NCBI GenBank assembly: GCA_964389575.1
Contig: CAYMFF010000005.1
Span: 5,631 to 69,630 of the forward strand
Direction: 5' to 3'
DNA length: 64,000 bases
From: JAGNRR01 sp964389575
Lineage (GTDB): Bacteria > Bacteroidota > Bacteroidia > Chitinophagales > Chitinophagaceae
Part shown: in pieces, positions 35,638 through 42,873 of the stretch
How positions within the stretch are numbered: the stretch's first letter is position 1
How the letters are laid out: each line of letters begins with the position of its first letter
Translations under genes and position numbers: made by a program
The notes under the pieces: generated by a model
The model's input: only the letters and a program-made list of their open reading frames with translations
Databases searched by the model: none
Told to the model about the DNA's origin: nothing

Positions 35638-36155
35638 TTAAAAAATCAATGTCTGAGCTCAATAGATTGAGTATTGAAGAATTTAAACAACAAGAAAAAA
35701 ACGATGTTGTGGTAGTGCTTGATAACATTCGATCTATGCACAATGTGGGTAGTGTGTTTCGTACTTCTGATGCCTTTTTAATAAAAGAAATAGTCCTTTG
35801 TGGGTTAACTCCTTGTCCGCCCCATCGTGACATTCAGAAAAGTGCATTAGGTGCAACGGAAAGTGTAGCTTGGAGTTATGAAAAAGAAACCACCGATGCA
35901 ATTGACAAATTAAAGCAACAAGATTATAAAATTTTAGCTATTGAACAAGTGCATAATAGTATTTCGCTTTCTGATTTCTCAAAAGCAGAAGGGGCAAAGG
36001 TTGCCTTCGTTTTTGGAAATGAAGTTCATGGTGTAAGCGATGAAGTATTATCACGATGTGATTCTTGTATAGAAATTCCACAACAGGGTAGTAAGCATTC
36101 TTTTAATATTAGTGTGAGTGTGGGGATTGTATTGTGGGAATTAACTAAGCCGTAA
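35634..36155 (+). CDS. SpoU/TrmH-family RNA 2-O-ribose methyltransferase
   Basis: 173 residues, SPOUT fold with a trefoil knot that binds SAM. Motif 1 VLDNIRSMHNVGSVFRTSDA, motif 2 VFGNEVHGVSDEVL and motif 3 QQGSKHSFNISVSVGIVL are all present, including the catalytic Arg in motif 1. Substrate RNA (tRNA or rRNA) cannot be assigned. It starts by a four-base overlap (ATGA) with the preceding lipoprotein gene; an internal ATG five codons later is possible. Confidence 0.93.
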   Translation: MIKKSMSELNRLSIEEFKQQEKNDVVVVLDNIRSMHNVGSVFRTSDAFLIKEIVLCGLTPCPPHRDIQKSALGATESVAWSYEKETTDAIDKLKQQDYKILAIEQVHNSISLSDFSKAEGAKVAFVFGNEVHGVSDEVLSRCDSCIEIPQQGSKHSFNISVSVGIVLWELTKP

Positions 36156-36242
36156 TCTCATATCAGGGCAAAACTCATTCATGAAATCCTTGTTATATTC
36201 ATACTTGCTTCAGTAATTAATCTAATTATTAGATAAGATAAA

Positions 36243-37541
36243 CTACTCATCCTCATACAAATCTTCTTTGTCCACCTTCTTAATCTTATCCTTATTTTTA
36301 AGGGTTCGTGCAATGGCGCCATAAGGTGCAATTAATACTTTTTCCTTTCCTTTTAAACCTTCTATAATTTCTACATATTGATTATCCTGTAAGCCTGTTT
36401 TTACAGAACGCAAAACGGCATAACCCGCGCTATCCACAAAAACATATTCTTTTATAATATCAGAATAATTTCCAGCTTGGCTTTCATCTTCACGAGTGGT
36501 TACTGCATTAATCGGCACCGTTTGTACATTTTCTTTTCTGCGCGTATAAATGTCCACCGTTGCGCTCATGCCGGGTCTAAAAATGGCTCCTCCACGAGTT
36601 TGTTGTAAGTCTTCATAGCTTTGGGGATTTAGCGTGACGCTAACGGTGTAGTTTGTTACTTGACTATTTGCTGAGCCGGTTGTTTGCGCTAAACCTCCAG
36701 CTCGTGCTAGTTTTATTTGATCTACCCGTCCATTAAATACCTGCTTACCATAGGCTTCCACAATAACTTTTGCACTATCACCTACTTTAATTTTTACAAT
36801 ATCACTTTCCACAACATCTACATCCACTTTTACGGTGCTCATATCCATAATGCGCATCATTTCAGTTCCTGACATTTGTGCCGAACCCATTACACGTTCT
36901 CCTTTTTTTACATTTAACACAGATACCACTCCATTCATAGGAGAATAAAGCGAAGTGCGATTTAGCTGTTGTTGCGCTTCTTTCACACTTGCTCTTGCAT
37001 TGGCCACTTGATATTGATTACCACCCGACGATGCCATTGCTGTACTGTAATTGGCTTGCGCCATTTTATAGTTTTCAATTGCAGCTTCATAAGCGGCCAA
37101 ACTAATCGATTTTGTATTGAACTGTTTGCGCGCTTCGTTAAACATTGACTTTGCTTTTCTTAAATCTGTTTCTAGTTTTCTCTTTTGTGATTGGGCGCTT
37201 TGCGCACTTGATTTGGTCTGTTTCAATTGCGCTTGCGCACGTTGCACCTGAGATTTATAAAGTTGCGAATTTATAGTTGCCAATAGTTGTCCTTTTCGTA
37301 CACTATCTCCTTCGGCAACGGTTAGCACAACGACCTCGCCCGACACATCGGGGCTTAATCTAATTTCGTTTTCAGGATATAATTTGCCACTAGCCGAAAC
37401 ACTTTCTACTAAGGTTCGTTTTTCGGATAACTCTACTGCTACTTTTGTTCTATTTTCTGGCTTAAAAACTAGTTTCAAAATAAAAAAAACCAAGATTGCT
37501 CCAAGCAATATTCCTATTATCCATTTTAATCGATTACTCAT
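36243..37541 (-). CDS. Efflux periplasmic adaptor (RND/MacA-type membrane fusion protein)
   Basis: 432 residues. One N-terminal membrane helix (about 7-25), lipoyl halves VSPDVSGEVVVLTVAEGDSV and LYSPMNGVVSVLNVKKGERV, a coiled-coil hairpin (about 95-185), a beta-barrel and a membrane-proximal domain. It would link an inner-membrane pump with TolC. Unusually, no transporter or TolC gene is next to it: downstream is the convergent methyltransferase, upstream a DksA-like gene. A -7 box TACCTTTG lies at 37589-37582. Confidence 0.92.
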   Translation of the reverse strand: MSNRLKWIIGILLGAILVFFILKLVFKPENRTKVAVELSEKRTLVESVSASGKLYPENEIRLSPDVSGEVVVLTVAEGDSVRKGQLLATINSQLYKSQVQRAQAQLKQTKSSAQSAQSQKRKLETDLRKAKSMFNEARKQFNTKSISLAAYEAAIENYKMAQANYSTAMASSGGNQYQVANARASVKEAQQQLNRTSLYSPMNGVVSVLNVKKGERVMGSAQMSGTEMMRIMDMSTVKVDVDVVESDIVKIKVGDSAKVIVEAYGKQVFNGRVDQIKLARAGGLAQTTGSANSQVTNYTVSVTLNPQSYEDLQQTRGGAIFRPGMSATVDIYTRRKENVQTVPINAVTTREDESQAGNYSDIIKEYVFVDSAGYAVLRSVKTGLQDNQYVEIIEGLKGKEKVLIAPYGAIARTLKNKDKIKKVDKEDLYEDE

Positions 37542-37581
37542 TTCTAAAACTGTAATGCCGAGGGTTACTAAATTTGAAATT

Positions 37582-37589
37582 CAAAGGTA
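37582..37589 (-). promoter_or_regulatory. -7 promoter box of the efflux adaptor gene
   Basis: TACCTTTG on the minus strand, 40 bases before the ATG; no TTG at the -33 position. Confidence 0.4.
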
Positions 37590-37638
37590 AAATTTTTTAA
37601 GTATAAAGAAATTATAATCTTATTTCCAACACCTTGTA

Positions 37639-37962
37639 TTAGTCTGCACAAGAAACGCAATACAAACTTTCTGGTCGTATAATTATTCTGCCAATTGGAA
37701 TAGGCTGAGTGCATTGCTTGCAAAGACCAAATCCTTCTTTACCAATTTGCGTTTTAGCGTATTCTAATTTTTTTAGTTTTTCTTTTGCTTTGTGCAAGGC
37801 TGCTTCGGCCACACTTTTATTATTAATCGCATCCATTCTGCTTAGCCGACCAATAGCATCATCGGGCGATACTGGCTTTGCCATATCGATATAATCCACA
37901 ATTTTGTTTTGTGTTTTTTTTATTTCTTTGTCTATTTTTTCCGCGATTTGGACATCGGTCAT
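37639..37962 (-). CDS. TraR/DksA-family zinc-finger protein
   Basis: 107 residues: N-terminal helical region, then a C4 zinc finger with Cys pairs in LCKQCTQPIP and YCVSCAD, at the very C-terminus. DksA-like proteins enter the RNA polymerase secondary channel and modulate initiation together with ppGpp. The helical part is short compared with E. coli DksA (151 residues), so it belongs with the small Bacteroidota DksA/TraR proteins. It is separate from the adaptor gene downstream, which has its own -7 box. Confidence 0.88.
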   Translation of the reverse strand: MTDVQIAEKIDKEIKKTQNKIVDYIDMAKPVSPDDAIGRLSRMDAINNKSVAEAALHKAKEKLKKLEYAKTQIGKEGFGLCKQCTQPIPIGRIIIRPESLYCVSCAD

Positions 37963-38005
37963 GGATTAAAGATAATGGTTTTGTAATATTGTTACTGATT
38001 CGATT

Positions 38006-38866
38006 ATGGCTTATAAAATAGTTTATGCATTACTTTATACAATTTCCTTACTTCCGTTTTGGTTCTTATATGGCATCGCACATTTTTTATATTTCGTTTT
38101 TTACAGATTGCTAGCCTATCGAAAAAAAGTAGTGCGCGAAAACTTAACACTTTCCTTTCCTGAAAAAACAGAAAAAGAGATTCAAACGATTGAACGAAAG
38201 TTTTATCGTAACCTCTGCGATAGTATTGTAGAGACCATTAAAATGATGAGCATTTCGAAAGAAGAACTGAGCAAACGGTTCACCAACAATTGGGAGGTTG
38301 TAAATAGTATTAAAGATACCAATGCGGTTGTTTTTGTTTCACATCAGTTTAATTGGGAGTGGGGTACTTTGTTGACGAATGCAATGATCGACAAACAATT
38401 TGTTGGTCCATATCTTCCATTAACTTCTGAGGTGTTCGATAAAATAATGAATAAGATTAGAGGGCGATTTGGTACCGTGGGTATTCCGGCCAATAAAATG
38501 GCTCGACAAATTCCAGTATATCAGGCACAGGATTCATTATGGGGTTTTGTAGCTGATCAGACGCCAGCAGATACTAAACGTTGTGCTTGGGAAGATTTTT
38601 TTCATCGGAAAACTGCATTTGCCAAAGGCGGTGAATTGCTAGCCAGAAGATATAACTTACCCGTAGTAATGGGCGAAATGGTGAAACTGAAACGAGGTTA
38701 TTATGAAACGAAACTAAAACTGACGTTTGAGAACCCTAGAGAAACTAAAGACGGCGAAATAACCGCTGCCTATGTTCGTTTTTTAGAGGATTCTATCAAA
38801 CGTCAGCCTGAGAATTGGGTTTGGTCACATCGAAGGTGGAAACACGTCTATCAAACGTCTGATTAA
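38006..38866 (+). CDS. Lysophospholipid / lipid A acyltransferase (LpxL/HtrB-like)
   Basis: 286 residues. One N-terminal membrane helix pair (about 5-35), then the acyltransferase domain with the catalytic HxxxxE-type motif VSHQFNWEWG (about 111-120), and downstream FVADQTPADTKRCAWEDFF. LpxL-type enzymes add secondary acyl chains to lipid A at the inner membrane. Bacteroidota lipid A biosynthesis is consistent with this; the acyl donor is not known. It is followed by a 311-base gap holding a sigma-54 element. Confidence 0.9.
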   Translation: MAYKIVYALLYTISLLPFWFLYGIAHFLYFVFYRLLAYRKKVVRENLTLSFPEKTEKEIQTIERKFYRNLCDSIVETIKMMSISKEELSKRFTNNWEVVNSIKDTNAVVFVSHQFNWEWGTLLTNAMIDKQFVGPYLPLTSEVFDKIMNKIRGRFGTVGIPANKMARQIPVYQAQDSLWGFVADQTPADTKRCAWEDFFHRKTAFAKGGELLARRYNLPVVMGEMVKLKRGYYETKLKLTFENPRETKDGEITAAYVRFLEDSIKRQPENWVWSHRRWKHVYQTSD

Positions 38867-38904
38867 GTCTTCATCTCCATATTCGCGGACCAAATAGTAT
38901 AACT

Positions 38905-38930
38905 GTTACATATGCTCACAAATATGCAAC
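38905..38930 (+). promoter_or_regulatory. Candidate enhancer dyad upstream of the sigma-54 promoter
   Basis: GTTACATAT and ATATGCAAC are inverted with one mismatch (eight of nine pairs) around an eight-base spacer. The centre is about 111 bases upstream of the predicted start of transcription, the usual distance for the binding site of a sigma-54 activator. An AT-rich tract (38976-38998) between it and the promoter could bend. Confidence 0.5.
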
Positions 38931-39002
38931 AATTTTCCGTAAATGCAAATAGCTTGTGAATGAATTGGGAAAATTTTATATATTTTTTTATAAAATGTTT
39001 TT

Positions 39003-39018
39003 TGGCACGGTAGTTGCT
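39003..39018 (+). promoter_or_regulatory. Sigma-54 (RpoN) promoter
   Basis: TGGCACG-GTAG-TTGCT matches the sigma-54 consensus TGGCACG-N4-TTGC[AT] completely. The GG (39004-39005) and GC (39016-39017) are 12 bases apart, as required for -24 and -12. I found no other full match on either strand of this window. Transcription would begin near 39029. Confidence 0.8.
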
Positions 39019-39028
39019 CATACTATAA

Positions 39029-39111
39029 TACGACGATGGCGTCATAGCCATTTTCTTCATAATACAATTTAAAGTCAAAAAAAGTCCCACATTCCTGTGG
39101 GATTTTTTGAC
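39029..39111 (+). ncRNA. Candidate sigma-54-controlled small RNA
   Basis: About 80 nt between the predicted sigma-54 start and a strong terminator, with no plausible protein (the only ATG, at 39036, gives three codons). A 5-prime hairpin ATGGC-gtcata-GCCAT (39036-39051) is followed by an unpaired U/A-rich stretch (39052-39073) and the terminator hairpin (39074-39111). The downstream outer-membrane protein gene has its own -7 box, so the element is not simply its leader. The layout resembles regulatory small RNAs; target and expression are unknown. Confidence 0.5.
39074..39111. terminator. Strong bidirectional terminator
   Basis: Stem GTCAAAAAA / TTTTTTGAC encloses TCCCAC / GTGGGA with a six-base loop. 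It is flanked by A and T runs and can act on both strands. It lies 207 bases after the acyltransferase stop, so it more likely ends the small transcript above. Confidence 0.85.
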
Positions 39112-39178
39112 TCTAACTAAAAAAATAATTAAAAAACTTAGCATTATCCTTTATACATTTGAAAAAACACTCTTTATC

Positions 39179-39967
39179 ATGAAAAAACTAACGACTACTA
39201 TTTTATTTCTCTCTTTTGCAATTTTTACTAACGCACAGTTTGGTGTTATAGGTGGGGTAGCCGGTGCGGCTATGTCAGGCATGAAACGCGCGCATGTTCA
39301 AAAACACTTATTCATTAATGCCAATACCACGCTACCGGTAAGCCTAACACGTTCTTTATCAGGCAGTAAATTAGTGTTGCCTCCTACTTATTTATCTGTT
39401 GACTACGGTATTCGTGATAATATTACCGTTGGTGCTATGGTTGGTACCATGACAACCAAAAGCACAGGATCGATTGAGCGCTTGGCCAATGATTTATTAG
39501 CTGGTGATATTGATTTTAATAATATTAATTTACAAAACATCGCTCAAAATATAATTAACGGATCTAGTACTCAAAATGATAGCGAATATGAAGTACAAAA
39601 CTCGAGCACTATGCTTGGTGTCAACTTCAAATATAATTTTACTGGTGGTAAAAAAACAATAATCTACATGGCCAATCGAACCGGTCTTAAAATTCGGAAC
39701 GTAAAAAAAGATTACGGCGAAACCGGTAATGAATTAGTAGACCAAGTGGTAAATGTAGCAGAAACTACTTCTGGTATTTTTTCATCTTTTTCTTTTGGTG
39801 GTTATTTCTTCTTAGACAAAAAAACTAAATGGGCTTTGAATCCAGAAATTGGTTGGGGTCCTGGTTGGGGCGATGGTTTTTCTATTACTGGAAATCCTAT
39901 CTTGCTAACGATTGGTGCAACCTACCATCGTAAACCTAAAAATCCAGTTTCACCCAAACTGAGATAA
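39179..39967 (+). CDS. Outer-membrane beta-barrel protein of unknown function
   Basis: 262 residues with a Sec signal (MKKLTTTILFLSFAIFTNAQ). The mature part has alternating aromatic/polar beta-strands (YLSVDYGIRDNITVGAMVG, FSSFSFGGYFFLDKKTKW, ILLTIGATYHR), as in small outer-membrane barrels of Bacteroidota. The start at 39179 follows a -7 box at 39154-39161 by 17 bases. It is followed by a terminator at 40000. Function unknown; its neighbour, the candidate small RNA, could regulate it, which is inference only. Confidence 0.72.
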   Translation: MKKLTTTILFLSFAIFTNAQFGVIGGVAGAAMSGMKRAHVQKHLFINANTTLPVSLTRSLSGSKLVLPPTYLSVDYGIRDNITVGAMVGTMTTKSTGSIERLANDLLAGDIDFNNINLQNIAQNIINGSSTQNDSEYEVQNSSTMLGVNFKYNFTGGKKTIIYMANRTGLKIRNVKKDYGETGNELVDQVVNVAETTSGIFSSFSFGGYFFLDKKTKWALNPEIGWGPGWGDGFSITGNPILLTIGATYHRKPKNPVSPKLR

Positions 39968-39999
39968 AGACTGTACGCATAGATTCTCTACTACAAGAA

Positions 40000-40025
40000 C
40001 CCTTTGCTTTGCAAAGGGATTTTTG
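40000..40025 (+). terminator. Terminator after the outer-membrane protein gene
   Basis: Perfect 8-bp stem CCCTTTGC/GCAAAGGG with a TTT loop, then ATTTTTG. The loop and right arm overlap the -33 TTG of nadD. Confidence 0.75.
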
Positions 40026-40041
40026 TTATATGCTATATTTG
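40009..40041 (+). promoter_or_regulatory. Promoter of nadD
   Basis: TTG (40009-40011), 22 bases, TATATTTG (40034-40041), then five bases to the ATG at 40047. The promoter overlaps the preceding terminator. Confidence 0.55.
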
Positions 40042-40046
40042 TTCTC

Positions 40047-40616
40047 ATGAAGATTGCACTCTACTTTGGAAGTTTTAATCCGATACATGTTGGACACCTA
40101 ATAATAGCCAATCATGTTATTAATGAAACCGATGTAGATCAATTATGGTTTGTGGTTTCGCCACATAATCCACTCAAAGAAAGCGCCTCTCTTCTGAATG
40201 AACATCAGCGCTTACATCTTGTTCGGTTAGCAATAGAAGAAGAGTCATCGTTTCAAGTAAGTAATATTGAATTTGGTATGCCGCGTCCGTCCTACACGAT
40301 TGATACGCTTACTTTTTTAGAAGAAAAATATACCGAGCATGAATTTGCTGTCGTAATGGGAGGTGATAGTTTTCAGAATATTACCAAATGGAAAAACTAT
40401 AAAACCCTTTTGCATAAATATGATTTATTAGTTTATCAGCGCCCTGGTTTTAATATAGACACTTCGCTATCTAATAAAATAAAAATTATGGATGCTCCCC
40501 TATTAGAAATTTCTTCTACGCGCATTCGGAAACTAATCAAAGAAAAAAAATCATTTCGTTATTTGGTAACTGATCCTGTGCTGGAGGAGATTGAAGCTGG
40601 AGGGTATTATCGGTAA
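40047..40616 (+). CDS. nadD: Nicotinate-nucleotide adenylyltransferase
   Basis: 189 residues from the ATG at 40047 (MKIALYFGSFNPIHVGH); the in-frame ATG at 40023 would precede the -7 box. Converts nicotinate mononucleotide to deamido-NAD. The nucleotidyltransferase signature GSFNPIHVGH holds the (H/T)xGH ATP-binding site, and ISSTRIRKLI near the C-terminus is the second conserved motif. Full length for NadD. Convergent with the RluA gene, with one base between the stops. Confidence 0.96.
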   Translation: MKIALYFGSFNPIHVGHLIIANHVINETDVDQLWFVVSPHNPLKESASLLNEHQRLHLVRLAIEEESSFQVSNIEFGMPRPSYTIDTLTFLEEKYTEHEFAVVMGGDSFQNITKWKNYKTLLHKYDLLVYQRPGFNIDTSLSNKIKIMDAPLLEISSTRIRKLIKEKKSFRYLVTDPVLEEIEAGGYYR

Positions 40617-41300
40617 TTACCTAAACCGATCCCAAATAACATCTTGCGGTAAAGGAGCAGTAATTTTCAATTCTTCTTTTTTTACTGGATGCATAAAAGA
40701 AGTATATCTACAATGCAAATGAATCGATTGATCACGGTTTGCTCTTTTATAACCATATTTATTATCTCCGATAATGGGCCAACCTAAGTCAGCTAATTGC
40801 ACGCGTATCTGATGGTGTCTTCCCGTTTCAAGTTGTATTTCTATCAGTTGATAAGGGCCATCTGTTTTAATTATTTTATAATGTAACAACGCCTTTTTAG
40901 CTCCCTTCTTATTCTCTTCCACCACATAACTTTTGTTTTGCTTTTCATTTTTCCAAAGAAAATTTTCACACGTTCCTGTTGGCGGTAATTTACTTTCACG
41001 CACTACGGCCCAATACGTTTTTTGAACATCGCGTTTTTTAAAAAGTTCTGTCATTCGGGTGAGAGCTTTGCTCGTTCGGGCAAAAAGAATCACACCACTT
41101 GTGGGTCTATCTAAACGATGAATTACACCCAAAAAAACTTCGCCAGGCTTATTGTATTTTGCCTTGATATATGCTTTTACATATTCACCCAACGGTGCAT
41201 CGCCCGTTTTATCTCCTTGACTAATATCACCGCTTTTTTTGTTGATGGCAATCAGGTGATTATCCTCGTAAAGGATTTGTGCTTTTTCTATAACCTTCAT
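40617..41300 (-). CDS. RluA-family RNA pseudouridine synthase
   Basis: 227 residues, RluA/RsuA catalytic fold without an S4 domain. The catalytic Asp is in VIHRLDRPTSGVILFA; later motifs include QIRVQLADLGWPIIGDNKYG. Pseudouridylates rRNA or tRNA; which site is not predictable. The start ATG overlaps the last base of the M28 peptidase stop, so the pair is an operon. Confidence 0.94.
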   Translation of the reverse strand: MKVIEKAQILYEDNHLIAINKKSGDISQGDKTGDAPLGEYVKAYIKAKYNKPGEVFLGVIHRLDRPTSGVILFARTSKALTRMTELFKKRDVQKTYWAVVRESKLPPTGTCENFLWKNEKQNKSYVVEENKKGAKKALLHYKIIKTDGPYQLIEIQLETGRHHQIRVQLADLGWPIIGDNKYGYKRANRDQSIHLHCRYTSFMHPVKKEELKITAPLPQDVIWDRFR

Positions 41301-42274
41301 TACTCTTCGTATAAAACCTGTAAAACTGTTTGGCCTACTGCTTTCAATGTTCGTTTATCAATAATGTCAATATCATCATCATGTGTGTGCCAATATTTTC
41401 CAAAACTTCCTCCTTCTTGCAAATTAATAATGTCTACGCAAGGAATGTTTGCCATTTCATTAACTACTACATGATCATCGGTAATTGCGCCACCATCTTG
41501 ATATAAAAAGTATTGTCCGTAGCCCAATTTATTGGCAATGTCCCAGATATTTCGTTGTTTATCATCGGCATAGCGCTTGCTAAAACCTTCTAATAAAAAT
41601 TGCGCATTTTTGGCTCCAACCATATCTAAACACATTCCGTAGTTCGCTTTATAATTAGATACGTGTGGGTTTTGGGCCCAATACTGCGTACCCAAACTAT
41701 AACTTAATTCACTCCATTCAGTTTTACCGACATCCTCTACATCAACAAATAAAAAATCCACTCCTACATCTTCTAATTCTAAGTCGCTTTCTTTTATTGC
41801 CCGAGCCACTTCTAGCATAACTGCACAGCCACTAGCTCCGTCATCAGCTCCCAGTATCGGTTCTGCTTTTCGTTCATCATCCATATCGGCCCAAGGTCTT
41901 GTATCCCAATGCGCTAATACGAGTACTCTATAAAGTGCATCGGGATGAATGCTTCCAATAATATTTATACATGGATATTGATTTTCAGATATTGGTTGCG
42001 TAACAGTTGTTTCTTGCACATAAACTGTATCTACGTATTTAGCAATTTCACTTTTTAAAAAAGCAGCACAATTTTTTTGTCCAGCCGTTCCTGGAACACG
42101 CGGACCAAAACTCAGCTGTTTTTCTATATGAGCAAAAGCATTATCCGCATTAAATTGGGGTGCCTCGTTTAAGGCTGTTGGTTCATCTATTGTATTATTA
42201 TCGTTTTCGCAAGAGGTAAAACAAGAAGATAACAATACAAAACAAAGCAATGCGACAGGGAATATTTTTTGCAT
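41300..42274 (-). CDS. M28-family metallopeptidase / glutaminyl cyclase-like lipoprotein
   Basis: 324 residues with a lipoprotein signal (lipobox LSSC or FTSC). The zinc motifs of the glutaminyl-peptide cyclotransferase-like M28 group are present: VLAHWDTRPWADMD, ILGADDGASGCAVMLEVARA, FLFVDVEDVG and a C-terminal KYWHTHDDDIDI. It could be an aminopeptidase or a cyclase forming N-terminal pyroglutamate, common on Bacteroidota exported proteins. A -7 box TAACTTCG (42286-42279) ends four bases before the ATG. Operon with the RluA gene. Confidence 0.9.
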   Translation of the reverse strand: MQKIFPVALLCFVLLSSCFTSCENDNNTIDEPTALNEAPQFNADNAFAHIEKQLSFGPRVPGTAGQKNCAAFLKSEIAKYVDTVYVQETTVTQPISENQYPCINIIGSIHPDALYRVLVLAHWDTRPWADMDDERKAEPILGADDGASGCAVMLEVARAIKESDLELEDVGVDFLFVDVEDVGKTEWSELSYSLGTQYWAQNPHVSNYKANYGMCLDMVGAKNAQFLLEGFSKRYADDKQRNIWDIANKLGYGQYFLYQDGGAITDDHVVVNEMANIPCVDIINLQEGGSFGKYWHTHDDDIDIIDKRTLKAVGQTVLQVLYEE

Positions 42275-42278
42275 AGCA

Positions 42279-42286
42279 CGAAGTTA
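42279..42286 (-). promoter_or_regulatory. -7 promoter box of the M28-RluA operon
   Basis: TAACTTCG on the minus strand, four bases before the ATG at 42274. Confidence 0.45.
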
Positions 42287-42426
42287 GTTTGTTTAATGGA
42301 TAGTTGATAATTGGAATGTGAAAGTGTTGCGAATTTTTACGTCTTGATTTTATTTTTAAACCAAACGTAAACTCAGTGCGCAGTCTTTTTATTATATTAG
42401 CAAACCACTTATTAAAAATTTATATT

Positions 42427-42801
42427 ATGACAACACAAGAAGTAGCAAACCGCTGGGCAGAACTTTGCCGTCAAGGAGAATTCGAAACCTGTTACAAAGA
42501 ATTATACTCGCCACAATGTGTGAGCATTGAGCCACAAGGAGCGCAATGGGAGCGTGCCGAAGGCATGGAGCAAATGGCTGAAAAGGGGAAACGTTGGAAC
42601 GAAATGTTAGAAGAAATGCATGGTTCAGAAATTGGAGAACCGATTGTAGCTGAAAATTTTTTTACAGCACGTCAAGCTATGGACGTTACCTTCAAAGAAG
42701 GAGGCCGTCAAAACTTTGAAGAAATGAGTTTGTACGAAGTAAAAGATGGAAAAATTGTTCGTGAACAGTTTTTCTATACTGTACAGAATCCGGCTGGATA
42801 A
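42427..42801 (+). CDS. SnoaL/NTF2-like domain protein
   Basis: 124 residues from the ATG at 42427 (an upstream in-frame ATG at 42376 is in the promoter region). The cone-shaped SnoaL-like alpha+beta fold is suggested by EVANRWAELCRQGEFETCYK, YSPQCVSIEPQG and the end VKDGKIVREQFFYTVQN. Such proteins are small-molecule isomerases or ligand binders; no catalytic set is clear. Single gene, convergent with the PpiD gene with a shared terminator between them. Confidence 0.85.
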   Translation: MTTQEVANRWAELCRQGEFETCYKELYSPQCVSIEPQGAQWERAEGMEQMAEKGKRWNEMLEEMHGSEIGEPIVAENFFTARQAMDVTFKEGGRQNFEEMSLYEVKDGKIVREQFFYTVQNPAG

Positions 42802-42815
42802 AAATTGTTAAAACT

Positions 42816-42852
42816 AAAAAAGCAGTCACTTTATTTAAAGTGACTGCTTTTT
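42816..42852. terminator. Shared bidirectional terminator
   Basis: Perfect stem of 16 pairs from AAAAAGCAGTCACTTT to its complement around an ATTT loop, with A and T runs on both sides. It lies between two convergent genes (stops at 42801 and 42874) and serves both. Confidence 0.92.
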
Positions 42853-42873
42853 ATAGTAGATAAAAATGAAAGT

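Larger units (their letters stand above)
38867..39178. other. 311-base intergenic region with regulatory elements
   Basis: No protein-coding gene is supported here. It holds the enhancer dyad, AT-rich tract, sigma-54 promoter, candidate small RNA and terminator, and, at its right end, the -7 box TACATTTG (39154-39161) of the following outer-membrane protein gene. Confidence 0.8.
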
